A DNA stretch of 64,000 nucleotides from JBBRHH01 sp963788015 (lineage in GTDB: Bacteria > Planctomycetota > Phycisphaerae > Tepidisphaerales > Tepidisphaeraceae): NCBI GenBank assembly GCA_963788015.1, contig CAWBEY010000005.1, forward strand, positions 248,001 through 312,000. Reading direction: 5' to 3'. The first letter of the stretch is position 1. Every line of letters starts with the position of its first letter. The position numbers and the translations under genes were made by a program. Shown one piece after another: positions 40,960 to 50,526 of this stretch. A model generated the notes under the pieces. That model ran no database searches. It saw nothing but the letters and a program-made list of their open reading frames with translations, and was not told the origin of the DNA.

Positions 40960-42242
40960 ATGAAAGGGCTTCTCGGAATGTTCGGAAAACTCAAAACGCT
41001 TGCCGCCGTCGCGGCGCTTTCGCTGGCTGCACTGCCTGGCTTGAGCAGGGCCGAGGACACCGTGAAAATCGGCGTCCTCCACTCGCTCAGCGGAACGATG
41101 GCGATCTCGGAAACATCGCTGCGGGACGTCGTGCTGATGGCCGTAGACGAGATCAACGCCAAGGGCGGTATCCTTGGCAAAAAGATCGAGCCGGTCGTCG
41201 TTGACCCCGCCTCCAACTGGGATCTCTTTGCTGAAAAGGCAAAGCAGCTTATCACCCAGGACAAGGTTGCCGTCACCTTCGGCTGCTGGACATCCGTCAG
41301 CCGAAAATCGGTGCTGCCGGTTTTTGAGGGCAACAATGCGGCTCTTGTTTTACCCTGTGCAGTACGAGGGGGAAGAACAATCGCTCAACGTCTTCTACAC
41401 GGCATCCTCACCGAATCAGCAGCTGATCCCGGCCGCTGAATATATGATGAGCGAGGAAGGCGGCGGCCTTCAAAAAGTTCTATCTGCTGGGCACGGATTA
41501 CGTCTTCCCGCGCACCGCCAACAAGGTGCTCAAGGCGTTCCTGCTCTCCAAGGGCGTGCCGGAGGCGAGCATCATGGAAGAGTACACCCCCTTCCATCAC
41601 CAGGACTATCAGACCATCGTGGGCAAGATCAAGAAGTTCGCCACCGGCGGCAAGGCCTGTGTGCTCTCGACCATCAATGGCGACAGCAACGTTCCCTTCT
41701 ACAAGGAATTTGCCAATCAGGGCCTGACTGCCGCTGATTGTCCGATCATGGCGTTCTCGGTCGCCGAGGACGAGCTGCGTGCCATGGACGTGCCGCCGCT
41801 GGTCGGCCACCTGGCGTGCTGGAATTACTTCCAGTCGATCGACACGGCCGAAAACAAGGCATTCGTCGCCGCCTTCAAGGCATATTGCGAGAAGAACAAG
41901 CTCCCCGGCGGCAAGGATCGTGTCACCGATGACCCCATCGAAGCCGCCTACTACGGCGTCTACGTCTGGAAAGCGGCCGTTGAAAAGGCCGGCAGCTTTG
42001 ACGTCGACAAGGTGCGCGAGAAAGTTTACGGCCTGGAGTTCGATGCACCCGGCGGCAAGAAGAAGATGGATGAGAAAAACCAGCACACCTACAAGCCGGT
42101 GTACGTGGGCGAAATCCTGAAGAACGGCCAGTTCAAGATGGTGTGGCAGAGCAAGGGCCTTGTGAAGCCCGACTCCTACAGCCACTACCTCTGGCCCGAT
42201 TACTCCAAGATTCCGGCTCCGACTGGCGGGCCCAAGAAGTAA
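40960..42242 (+). CDS. urtA: Urea ABC transporter substrate-binding protein UrtA
   Basis: Periplasmic urea-binding protein of about 427 residues. ATG 40960 has GGAAAGGAG upstream and starts a signal peptide (TLAAVAALSLAALPGLSRAE). Typical UrtA blocks are VKIGVLHSLSGTMAISETSL, FGCWTSVSRKSVLPVFEGNN, LFYPVQYEGEEQSLNVFYTA, EEYTPFHHQDYQTIVGKIKK and the aromatic C-terminus YSHYLWPDYSKIP. Frame breaks near 41345 and 41470 lie in strongly conserved sequence. A hairpin at 42283-42306 follows, so urtA transcript likely exceeds the rest of the operon. Nitrogen control is usual for the family. Confidence 0.95.
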
Positions 42243-42282
42243 TTCCCGCAATGTGACTCGCAACAGATGACTCGAAATGGGA

Positions 42283-42306
42283 GGGCGGCCAAAAGCCGCC
42301 CCCCTT
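42283..42306 (+). terminator. Hairpin between urtA and urtB
   Basis: GGGCGGC at 42283-42289 pairs with GCCGCCC at 42295-42301 around a loop of five bases, followed by CCCTTTT. It resembles a weak intrinsic terminator or attenuator. It probably sets a high ratio of binding protein to permease mRNA, as does the hairpin at 32751. Confidence 0.7.
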
Positions 42307-42361
42307 TTCCGGGCCATCGGCGGACTCTTCGAAGAGATGTGCGGATTCGCACGGACCAGCG

Positions 42362-44195
42362 ATGAAAGAGCTTGTGACCAAAAGCAAACCCGGCCGTGGT
42401 TTTCTCGGCTTGCTAATCATTATCGTTGGCCTCCTTTCCATGCGGGCACTGGCGGCCGACGCTCCGCCCAAGACAACCGAAGCACTTATCAAAGCCCTGG
42501 TCGCCGACAACACACGCCGCGCCGCGATCAAGGAGATTCAAAATTCCCAGGACATGCGCCTCGTGCCTTTCCTGGAAGATTTTATGAAATCCCAGGTGGG
42601 GATTTACAAGGACCAGGTCGTTATTGAAGTTGTGTCCGGCGACAAATACGATCTGCTCGATGCCCTGACCCGCAAGCCGATTACCACCGCGCCCGTCGCC
42701 AAAACCGATGTGACTAGCGTGGACGTTACCAACGCCGAAGCGCGTTTGGTGAACAAGGCATTGACGATTCTGCGCTTTAACGACCCAGATCCCGATGGCC
42801 GAATCGCGGCAGTCATTAAAGCGGGGGATAGCGGATCGGAGGCCAATCTTCCAAACCTGCAAGCTCTATTGCAGAAAGAAACTCACCCGCGCGCCCGCCG
42901 GGCCATCGAAGAAAGCATCCTGCGCATTCAGTTTGAGAAGAGCGCCGCCGCGCTGATCGATCGCCATGCGGCGGCCACGGGCCAAAAGCTCGTTATCAAT
43001 CAACAGATCAAGGCGGCCACGCGATCCGGCCCAGATCGTCCTGCTTCAGCAAAAACTGGCGGCAGTTGATCAAGAGGAACTCGACGCCGGAAATCCATCC
43101 AAGCATCCCGAAGAAGCGGAAATGCAAAAGGCCCGCCTGGAGGCGGCGGGCAAGCTGGCGTCGCTGCGTTCCCTGCGTTCGCTGTCGCGCATCACCGAAG
43201 CAAAAGAGGCCGATCGATGGGGCAACGCCGGTGCGCAATACGACGCGGCCATCAAACCGATCCAAAGCTGGCAGACCACCGTGGATTGGTCGGGGTACGT
43301 CTTCTCGGGCCTTTCCCTCGGTTCAATTCTCGTGCTCATGGCCCTGGGACTCTCAATCATTTTCGGGGTGATGGGCGTTATTAATATGGCCCACGGCGAG
43401 TTGATGATGATTGGCGCATATGCGACCTACGTTACCCAACACGCCTTCGCTTATTTCGCCCCGGCGGGCCAGCCGGATGCTTATCTCAACTACTACTTCA
43501 TCGCAGCCATTCCAATTTCGTTTTTCGCGGCTGCCATTATCGGCTGGCTGATGGAAGTCCTGCTGATCCGCCACCTCTACGGTAGGCCGCTTGATACTCT
43601 GCTGGCGACGGCGGGCGTTGGTTTGATTCTCATCCAGGCAATCCGCTGGAAGTTCAGTGACAATGTTGCCGTCAACAGTCCTGCGTGGCTGCAAAAGGGT
43701 TTCGTGATCGCAGGGGACATCACCCTTCCCTACAACCGTCTCTTCATCATTGGCTTCTGCATCGCCTCGATCCTGCTGATGTATTACATCATGTCGAAGA
43801 CCAAACTCGGCCTGCTGATGCGGGCAACAACGCAAAATAGAACGATGGCCGCCGCTCTGGGCGTTCCGACCCGCCACATCGATGCCTACACGTTTGCACT
43901 GGGGGCGGGACTTGCGGGCTTGGCCGGCTGCGCGCTGACTCAGGTCGGCGGCATTGGTCCGGACATGGGCCAAAACTACGTCGTTAATTCATTCCTTGTC
44001 GTGGTTACGGGCGGCGTCGGAAAGCTGGCCGGTGCGATCTGGGCAGGAGCGGGTATGGGAACGCTCACCAAGTTCTTCGAGCCGCTTTTTGGAACGGTGT
44101 GGGGACAGGTGCTGATTCTCATGTGCGTCGTGATCTTCCTGCAGTGGCGTCCATCGGGATTGTTCCCATCTAAGGGGAGGCACGCCGATGTCTGA
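42362..44195 (+). CDS. urtB: Urea ABC transporter permease UrtB
   Basis: Inner-membrane permease of about 611 residues. As in many UrtB proteins, a long exported N-terminal part (signal GLLIIIVGLLSMRALAADAP, then helical repeat-like sequence with QALLQKETHPRARRAIEESI) precedes the LIV-type channel. The channel starts at GYVFSGLSLGSILVLMALGL and includes VMGVINMAHGELMMIGAYAT and the EAA-like MAAALGVPTRHIDAYTFALG. A frame break near 43030 lies in the N-terminal part. The stop overlaps urtC by 8 bp. Together with UrtC it forms the urea channel. Confidence 0.94.
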
Positions 44196-45417
44196 ACCGA
44201 CACCTTTGCAAAAGCCGGAAGATATTCTGCAGTATCGCCGCTCGGGCAAGACGACCGTCTTCTGGGATCTGAATCGTCCAAAAGACCGCCTGTTTCCGAC
44301 GGTGCTGTTTGGAATTCTCGGGCTGCTGGTTCCGCTGTTATTCAGCGTGAAGGCAATCGACATTTCGTCGGTAAATCAGTTGGGCCGATTCGTGGCACTC
44401 GCAATCGCGGCGCTGGGTGTTGACCTGGTGTGGGGCTACACCGGCCTGCTCACGTTGTTTCAGGCGATGTTCTTCTGCTTCGGCGGCTACGCCATCGGAA
44501 TGCACATGGCCCTTCACGGCCCACTAGACGGTGAGGGCATCCCCCGGTGCCTCTTCGTGGTCACCTCCGAGGTCAGCGGCTTTAAGCTCCCGACGTTCTG
44601 GGAGCCGTTCCGCACTTTGCCCGTCGCGGTGCTGTTGGGCCTTCTTATTCCTGGTCTCGCAGCGTTCGTGTTCGGCTACTTCACGTTCCGCAGCCGTGTT
44701 CGCGGCGTTTATTTCTCCATCATCACCCAGGCAACCACCGTTGGCGCGGTCCTTATTTTTCGTCGCAATGAAACACGCCTCTGCGGAACCAATGGCCTGA
44801 CCAACTTTGTCTCATTAGGCGGTTTCAATCTCAGCAGCAACTCAGGCCGGCTTGGCTTATATCTCTTGAGCGTTGCCTGCCTCGCCGGCACATACTTCTT
44901 CTGCAAGTACACCGCTGCTTCCAGACTTGGCCGCCTCCTGGTCGCCGTGCGCGACAACGAAAGCCGCCTCCGATTTGCCGGCTATCAGCCCGTCACGTTG
45001 AAGCTCTTCGCCTTTGTCGCCGGTGCGATGATGGCGGGATTGGGCGGCATGCTCTACACGCCACAAAACGGCATTATCACGCCGTACAAAATGGAACCCG
45101 TCGAGTCGATCATGATGGTCATCTGGGTTGCTTTCGGCGGGCGGGGCACTTTAAGCGGCGCGGTCCTTGGCGCAATCATCGTGAACTATCTCGGCAGCTT
45201 CCTCACCAGCAACTTGCCCAACGCCTGGCCGTTCGTGCAGGGTGGCTTATTCATCGCCGTTGTCCTCTTCATGCCCGACGGGCTTGTCGGCCTTTATCGC
45301 TCCTGGAAAGCTACCCGTGTCGGCCTGCCGGCCACCACTGCCCCCTCGGCCGAAGATGAAGAAGATGGCGTTGCGCGGCCTGCCGGCGAGATCGCTCGCC
45401 AGGGGGCAGGCATATGA
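44188..45417 (+). CDS. urtC: Urea ABC transporter permease UrtC
   Basis: 409-residue LivM-type permease with about eight to ten membrane segments. Recognisable family parts are VDLVWGYTGLLTLFQAMFFC, RGVYFSIITQATTVGAVLIF, RDNESRLRFAGYQPVTLKLF and VWVAFGGRGTLSGAVLGAII-like sequence. It overlaps urtB at its start and urtD at its end (ATGA), so translation is coupled along the operon. A charged C-terminal tail with EDEEDG is extra. Frame intact. Confidence 0.95.
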   Translation: MSEPTPLQKPEDILQYRRSGKTTVFWDLNRPKDRLFPTVLFGILGLLVPLLFSVKAIDISSVNQLGRFVALAIAALGVDLVWGYTGLLTLFQAMFFCFGGYAIGMHMALHGPLDGEGIPRCLFVVTSEVSGFKLPTFWEPFRTLPVAVLLGLLIPGLAAFVFGYFTFRSRVRGVYFSIITQATTVGAVLIFRRNETRLCGTNGLTNFVSLGGFNLSSNSGRLGLYLLSVACLAGTYFFCKYTAASRLGRLLVAVRDNESRLRFAGYQPVTLKLFAFVAGAMMAGLGGMLYTPQNGIITPYKMEPVESIMMVIWVAFGGRGTLSGAVLGAIIVNYLGSFLTSNLPNAWPFVQGGLFIAVVLFMPDGLVGLYRSWKATRVGLPATTAPSAEDEEDGVARPAGEIARQGAGI

Positions 45418-46196
45418 GCACCGCAATCATGGAACCCGATGCCGCACTTCGCCAGACCCGCGAAAACAGTCTGGTTTATATGAAGGATGTCGTCGTCTCC
45501 TTCGATGGTTTCAAAGCGCTCAACGTCAATGAATTTGGCGTGAGCCCCAATGAGCTTCGCGTCGTCATCGGCCCCAACGGTGCTGGCAAGACCACACTTT
45601 GCGACGTCATCAGCGGCAAAACCCACGTCACCAGCGGCCACGTCTACTTTGACAGCCTGGAAATCACCCACAGTGACGAGGTCAAAATCGCCCGCATGGG
45701 CGTCGGCCGAAAATTCCAGACCCCGACTGTTTTTGAAAGCCTCAGCGTCTACGAAAATATGGAGCTTGCCCTGCCCGGCCGGCGCGTGGTGTGGAAAAAC
45801 TTTATTGGCAAGGAGGCGCCCGAAGAAAAAGACCGCATTCTCCACCTGATGGATCGGGTTCACCTGGCTGAAAACCTCAACACCCCCGCTAAATTTCTAA
45901 GCCATGGCCAGCGTCAATGGCTCGAGATCAGCATGTTGATCATCGCTGATCCCAAGCTGCTGCTCATCGACGAGCCGGCCGCCGGTTTGACGGACAAAGA
46001 GACCGAACTCACTGCGGAATTGCTCCTGGAGCTCAAAGGCCGTCATACGATTATTTGCATCGAACACGACATGGACTTCGTGCGCCGTCTCAACTCGCGC
46101 GTGACGGTTCTGTGTGAAGGACAGGTGCTCGCGGACGGGCCGATGGATGTAGTACAGGCCAATCCCGAAGTCATCGAAGCTTATCTGGGCAGGTAA
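45414..46196 (+). CDS. urtD: Urea ABC transporter ATPase UrtD
   Basis: 260-residue ABC ATPase of the LivG type. Walker A is IGPNGAGKTTLCDVI, the signature-equivalent is FLSHGQRQWLEISMLI, Walker B is LLIDEPAAGLTD, and the switch histidine is in IEHDMDFV. The LSHGQ signature in place of LSGGQ is the usual UrtD variant. It starts within the urtC stop and is followed 6 bp later by urtE; the two ATPases form the engine of the urea importer. Confidence 0.96.
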   Translation: MSTAIMEPDAALRQTRENSLVYMKDVVVSFDGFKALNVNEFGVSPNELRVVIGPNGAGKTTLCDVISGKTHVTSGHVYFDSLEITHSDEVKIARMGVGRKFQTPTVFESLSVYENMELALPGRRVVWKNFIGKEAPEEKDRILHLMDRVHLAENLNTPAKFLSHGQRQWLEISMLIIADPKLLLIDEPAAGLTDKETELTAELLLELKGRHTIICIEHDMDFVRRLNSRVTVLCEGQVLADGPMDVVQANPEVIEAYLGR

Positions 46197-46202
46197 ATTT
46201 TC

Positions 46203-46898
46203 ATGCTTGCGACCGAAAACCTCTCATTTTCCTACGGCGCCGTGCAGACGCTTAACAACGTCACCATGACGATGGCGCCGGCCCAAATCACCTGCGTCAT
46301 GGGCCGAAACGGCGTTGGCAAGACCACGCTCATGCGCAATATCATGGGCTCCCTCAAAGCATCACAAGGCACCATCACGTTGGGCGGTACGGCCATTGGA
46401 CACCTTCCCCCCAACCAGCGGGCGCGGGCCGGGATCGCGCATGTTGCTCAGGGCCGCCAGATTTTTCCAAGGCTCACGGTTGAGGAAAATCTGCGCGTCG
46501 GCCTCGAAGCCCGGCCGGACAAAGGCCGTGTTATCCCCGGTCATGTTTACGACATGTTTCCGATCCTCAAAACAATGTCAAAGCGCATGGGCGGCGATCT
46601 TTCCGGCGGCCAGCAGCAGCAGTTGGCCATCGCCCGCGCACTCGTCGGCGATCCAAAGGTGCTGCTTCTCGATGAGCCCACCGAAGGCATCCAGCCCAAT
46701 ATCATCCAGCAGATCGGCGAAGTGCTCCGCAAACTCGTCACGGAGCAACAGATGACGATCGTTCTTGTCGAGCAATATCTGGACTTTGTTCGCGAGTTTG
46801 GTCAGGCGTTTTACATCATGAATCGAGGCCGCGTCGTCGCGCAGGGTGCGACCGCCGAGCTTGACACGGAACTTGTCAGCCGGCATCTGAGCGTCTAA
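46203..46898 (+). CDS. urtE: Urea ABC transporter ATPase UrtE
   Basis: 231-residue ABC ATPase of the LivF type. Walker A is MGRNGVGKTTLMRNIMG, the signature is DLSGGQQQQLAIARALV, Walker B is VLLLDEPTEGIQPN, and the switch region is VLVEQYLDFV. Length is standard. It completes the five-gene urea importer and is followed 16 bp later by ureD, tying uptake to urease assembly in one transcript. Confidence 0.96.
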   Translation: MLATENLSFSYGAVQTLNNVTMTMAPAQITCVMGRNGVGKTTLMRNIMGSLKASQGTITLGGTAIGHLPPNQRARAGIAHVAQGRQIFPRLTVEENLRVGLEARPDKGRVIPGHVYDMFPILKTMSKRMGGDLSGGQQQQLAIARALVGDPKVLLLDEPTEGIQPNIIQQIGEVLRKLVTEQQMTIVLVEQYLDFVREFGQAFYIMNRGRVVAQGATAELDTELVSRHLSV

Positions 46899-46914
46899 TA
46901 CCGCTCAGTTGAAC

Positions 46915-47760
46915 ATGCTCGACACCATCGACCGCACATCATGCCACGCCCCAGGTCAAGGATTTCTCGAACTCACCCACGTCGCCGGAAGCACGGCCGC
47001 CACCCGCGTCCGCGCCAACAGCCCACTCAAATTGCTGCTGCCCCAGACCCACGATGGTTGCCTGTGGGCCTTCACCAGCACCTACGGCGGCGGCCTCGTG
47101 GCCGGCGACACCATCAACCTCCGTGTCCACCTCAACGCTGGCACAACCTGCCTGCTCAGCACCCAGGCCTCCACCAAAGTCTACCCCGGCACGCGCCGCC
47201 TCCCCTGCCGCCAGAAAATCTCAGCAACCGTTGAAGACAACGCCATGCTGGCACTGATCCCTGATCCCATCACCTGCTTCGCCGGCGCGGTCTATGAACA
47301 GCGCCAGCAGTTTCACCTCGCCCCAACGGCCAGCCTGGCTGTCGTCGACTGGCTCAGCTGTGGCCGACTGGCCTTTGGCGAGCGATGGGCCTTCTCCCGA
47401 TTCCACAGCCGCAATACGATTGATGTAGACGGCCAGACCGTCACCCAGGACGCCATCCTTCTCGATCCCGGCGACGGCCCTCTCGATGCCCCTCACCGCC
47501 TTGGCGACTTTGACTGCATCGCGACAATCATGCTTCTTGGCCCGGTGTTACAGGGCGGCGTTGCAACGCTCTTGACGGATTTGTCGCGGCAACCTGTAGC
47601 GCAAAGGAGTGCGATGCTTTATTCAATCAGTCCACTGGCCAACGGCGCGATCCTCCGCATCGCCGGCAAGAGCACACAGATCGTCGCTGGGTTTTTGCGG
47701 GACAAGCTGCACTTTATGAACTCGCTCCTCGGCCAGGATCCCTGGTCGCGAAAATGGTAA
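46915..47760 (+). CDS. ureD: Urease accessory protein UreD
   Basis: About 281-residue scaffold protein that binds apo-urease and, with UreF and UreG, passes nickel to the active site. Typical blocks: SPLKLLLPQTHDGCLWAFTS, YGGGLVAGDTINLRVHLNAG, STQASTKVYPG, and LIPDPITCFAGAVYEQRQQF. ATG 46915 is preferred; TTG 46909 is two codons upstream. It lies between urtE and the fused ureAB gene, with a 10-bp gap to the latter. Frame intact. Confidence 0.94.
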   Translation: MLDTIDRTSCHAPGQGFLELTHVAGSTAATRVRANSPLKLLLPQTHDGCLWAFTSTYGGGLVAGDTINLRVHLNAGTTCLLSTQASTKVYPGTRRLPCRQKISATVEDNAMLALIPDPITCFAGAVYEQRQQFHLAPTASLAVVDWLSCGRLAFGERWAFSRFHSRNTIDVDGQTVTQDAILLDPGDGPLDAPHRLGDFDCIATIMLLGPVLQGGVATLLTDLSRQPVAQRSAMLYSISPLANGAILRIAGKSTQIVAGFLRDKLHFMNSLLGQDPWSRKW

Positions 47761-47770
47761 GGAGAACGAC

Positions 47771-48481
47771 ATGCATCTTTCCCCGCGCAACCTCGACAAG
47801 CTTCTCCTGCACAACGCCGGCTTTCTCGCCCAGAAGCGCCTCGCGCGCGGCCTGCGCCTCAACTATCCCGAGGCCGTCGCCCTTATCGCCACCCAGATCC
47901 TGGAGTTCATCCGCGATGGCAAAAGTGTTGCCGAATTGATGGACACCGGCCGCCAACTCCTTGGCCGCCGCCAGGTCATGCAAGGCATCCCGGAACTGGT
48001 GGCGGAGGTGCAGGTTGAAGGCACCTTCCCCGACGGCACCAAGTTGGTCACCGTCCATCACCCCATCGTCGCCGAAGACGGAAATCTGGAGCTTGCGCTC
48101 TACGGCTCTTTCCTCCCCATCCCGAACCTTTCGGCCTTCGCTAGTCCCCCCAACTCTCTCCCAATTCCCGGCGCGTATGAAATCGCGCCGGGCGAGATCA
48201 CGCTCAACGAAGGTCGGGAATCTATCGAGCTCTCCGTCACCAACACCGGCGATCGGCCCATCCAGGTGGGCAGCCATTACCACTTTATTGAAACCAACAC
48301 CGCCCTCAGCTTCGACCGCGCCAAATCCCACGGCAAGCGCCTCGACATCCCGGCCGGCACCGCGGTCCGCTTTGAGCCGGGGGACACGCGCACCGTGAAA
48401 CTCGTGGAAATCGCCGGCAATAGAGTCATCCGCGGCGGAAATAATTTTGCTAATGGGCCTGTGGATCAGCGGAAAGTCTAA
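47771..48481 (+). CDS. ureAB: Fused urease gamma-beta subunit
   Basis: 236-residue fusion of the two small urease subunits. The gamma part spans about residues 1-100 (NLDKLLLHNAGFLAQKRLAR, LNYPEAVALIATQILEFIRD, QVMQGIPELVAEVQVEGTFP). The beta part starts near residue 135 (IPGAYEIAPGEITLNEGRES, VGSHYHFIETNTALSFDRAK, IPAGTAVRFEPGDTRTVKLV). The fusion resembles the arrangement of the Helicobacter small subunit. Both halves look complete and in frame, with AAGGAGA upstream. The catalytic alpha subunit gene ureC, expected immediately downstream, is absent: only about 130 bp of non-coding DNA separate this gene from a convergent response regulator. Confidence 0.95.
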   Translation: MHLSPRNLDKLLLHNAGFLAQKRLARGLRLNYPEAVALIATQILEFIRDGKSVAELMDTGRQLLGRRQVMQGIPELVAEVQVEGTFPDGTKLVTVHHPIVAEDGNLELALYGSFLPIPNLSAFASPPNSLPIPGAYEIAPGEITLNEGRESIELSVTNTGDRPIQVGSHYHFIETNTALSFDRAKSHGKRLDIPAGTAVRFEPGDTRTVKLVEIAGNRVIRGGNNFANGPVDQRKV

Positions 48482-48612
48482 GGTAATCGAACCGGTGAAG
48501 ACGCGTCAATTTATTCCAAGCTTGTTGGAGATGGTCGTGAAAGGAACTCATTAATGACTTGCGGAGCTGCGTTAGCAGGTCAGTCGGCGGTACATTGGGG
48601 GGTGGTGTTTGG

Positions 48613-49263
48613 TCATAGGGAGCAGAGGCCATGGCGGATGGCGAATTTGGTTAGGCCGGCGATGGTGCGGACTTCCAGTTTGCCCATGATGTTTTGGCGG
48701 TGGGTGTCGACGGTGCGGACGCTGATGTGGAGGAGGCGGGCGATTTCCATGCTGGAGTTGCCTTCGCCGATGAGTTGGAGGACTTCGCGTTCGCGGCCGG
48801 AGAGTTTTTCCAGGTCGGTGGAAATTTGTTTGCCCTGGGCGCGCTGGGCGTAGTCGTCCATAACCATGTCCTGGAGGGGCGGGGGGAGGTAGGTTCGGCC
48901 GGAGAGGACGGTTTCAATGGCGGCGATGAGGTCCGTATAGGCGGCATCTTTCGGGACGTAGCCGGCAGCGCCGGCCTTGAGGGATTCGAAGACGTATTGG
49001 CGGTCTTTGTGCATGGAAAGCATGATGACGCGCACGTCGGGATTAGCGGAGTGGATTTGGCGCGTGGCTTCGATGCCGTTGAGCTGTGGCATGGCGACGT
49101 CCATGAGAACGATGTCGGGTTGAAGGGTTTCGGTCAGCTCGACGGCTTCGCGGCCGTTGCCGGCTTCTCCGACTATTTGAATCTCTGGAGAATCGTCCAG
49201 AAGCGCACGCATTCCCTTGCGGGTGAGAGTTTGATCTTCAACGAGAAGTACTTTGGCCATCAT
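48613..49263 (-). CDS. NarL/FixJ-type response regulator
   Basis: 216-residue DNA-binding regulator. The receiver domain has acidic VEDQ near the start, phosphorylation Asp in QPDIVLMDVAMPQ, and the conserved Lys in AAGYVPKDA. The C-terminal LuxR-type helix-turn-helix is LSGREREVLQLIGEGNSSME and ISVRTVDTHRQNIMGKL. It overlaps the histidine kinase gene upstream by 4 bp (ATGA), so the pair forms one two-component system. Targets are unknown. It converges on ureAB, so control of the urease genes is possible but not shown. Confidence 0.93.
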   Translation of the reverse strand: MMAKVLLVEDQTLTRKGMRALLDDSPEIQIVGEAGNGREAVELTETLQPDIVLMDVAMPQLNGIEATRQIHSANPDVRVIMLSMHKDRQYVFESLKAGAAGYVPKDAAYTDLIAAIETVLSGRTYLPPPLQDMVMDDYAQRAQGKQISTDLEKLSGREREVLQLIGEGNSSMEIARLLHISVRTVDTHRQNIMGKLEVRTIAGLTKFAIRHGLCSL

Positions 49264-50411
49264 GATGCGATGCTCTTTTCTGTTTGGGGCTGGAGGGCGA
49301 TTTGGAGGATGATGCGTGAGCCCTGGCCGGGCTCGGATTCGATTTGCATTTCCCCGCCGAGGGTGGCGATGCGCTGGGAGATTCCGGGGAGGCCGAGGCC
49401 GCGGCGAGACTTGGGGGCTAGGGCCTCACTGGGATCAAAGCCGCGGCCGTCGTCGTCGATGACGATGCGGATGCTGTCGGGACGCCAGTAGACGGCGGCG
49501 ACAATGTCGCGCGCGCCGCCGTGCTTGGCGGCGTTGTTGAGGAGTTCCTTGACGGCGCGGAACAGGTAATTCAGGAGTGGAGTGGGGAGTTTTTGGGGGT
49601 CGCCGGATTCAGAGACGATGACGTGAATGCCGGTTTGGGCGGAGAGTTCGTCGCCGATGCGCTGGAGCGTGGGGACCAGGCCAAGATCTTCGAGCATGGG
49701 GGGATGAAGGTCGAAGATGAGGGTTCGCGTCTGGCGGATGAGATCATCGACCATCGGGAGGGAGGTGATGAGTCGGTCGTATTGGCGGCCTTCGCCCAGT
49801 TCGGTGGCGGCGGCCATCAAGTTCAGCTTCACCACACTTAGTGTTTGGCCCAGGGCGTCGTGGATGTCCTGGGCCAGACGGCGGCGCTCGGCGTCTTCGG
49901 CTTCGGAGAGTTGGGAGGCGAGCTTGCGCACCTCCTGCTCGGCGCGCTGGCGTTCGGCAACTTGTTCCTGAAGGGCGGCGGTGCGTTCGGCCACCATATT
50001 TTCGAGTTGGATGCCGACGTTGCGCTTGGTGGAGACGACGGTGACGATGAGGGACCAGAATCCCAGGCGCACGATGGCATTGACCACGGCGACCATTGGG
50101 GGCATTGGGGCACCGGCGCCTTTGAGGTGACTTGCGAGCCAGACGACGGCCGTGACGGCGACGGTGAGATAGCCGGCATTTCGGCCGACGAGCCACGCGA
50201 CCAGGACGTAGGGGACAAGATAGAGAAATCCCAATGGCCAGCGTGGCCCAGTCTTCACGTCCAGGATGCCGATTACAATCAGGCAGGCACAGGAGATGGC
50301 GACGATTAACGGCTTTGGGAGGGGGAGGGAGAAAAAAATCGTGGGTGGCGCCGGGGCAGAACTCTGAGCCTGCGTGGTGGGTTGTGCGAGTTGTAATCCG
50401 GCGGAGGTCAT
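49260..50411 (-). CDS. Membrane sensor histidine kinase (HisKA_3 type)
   Basis: About 383 residues. The N-terminal half has about four or five membrane segments (PLIVAISCACLIVIGILDV, LGFLYLVPYVLVAWLVG, YLTVAVTAVVWLASHL, IVRLGFWSLIVTVVS), then a coiled coil (ERTAALQEQVAERQRAEQEV). The phosphoacceptor motif is RRRLAQDIHDALGQTLSVVK. The ATP-binding domain has KELLNNAAKHGG and DDDGRGFDPSEALAP. I prefer ATG 50411; a start at 50507 would leave only 20 bp to the divergent glycosyltransferase gene. It phosphorylates the regulator encoded directly downstream. The signal is unknown. Confidence 0.9.
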   Translation of the reverse strand: MTSAGLQLAQPTTQAQSSAPAPPTIFFSLPLPKPLIVAISCACLIVIGILDVKTGPRWPLGFLYLVPYVLVAWLVGRNAGYLTVAVTAVVWLASHLKGAGAPMPPMVAVVNAIVRLGFWSLIVTVVSTKRNVGIQLENMVAERTAALQEQVAERQRAEQEVRKLASQLSEAEDAERRRLAQDIHDALGQTLSVVKLNLMAAATELGEGRQYDRLITSLPMVDDLIRQTRTLIFDLHPPMLEDLGLVPTLQRIGDELSAQTGIHVIVSESGDPQKLPTPLLNYLFRAVKELLNNAAKHGGARDIVAAVYWRPDSIRIVIDDDGRGFDPSEALAPKSRRGLGLPGISQRIATLGGEMQIESEPGQGSRIILQIALQPQTEKSIAS

Positions 50412-50526
50412 TGTCCCTATAACGCGGTGGAGGGGCGAATCTTCTGGCGGTGTCGAAAAATATTCAGCGGGCGCGGCCGGGATGGTTGGACGCGCCAGCA
50501 CGAGCATCTTACGCTCGTCGGTTGAG

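Noticed and set aside
40604..40960. 118-residue open frame before urtA
   Set aside because: Arg/Phe-rich with no family features; it runs into the urtA ribosome binding site and is better seen as leader DNA.
41385..42317. 310-residue minus-strand open frame opposite urtA
   Set aside because: urtA motifs on the plus strand are unambiguous; the antisense product shows no domain.
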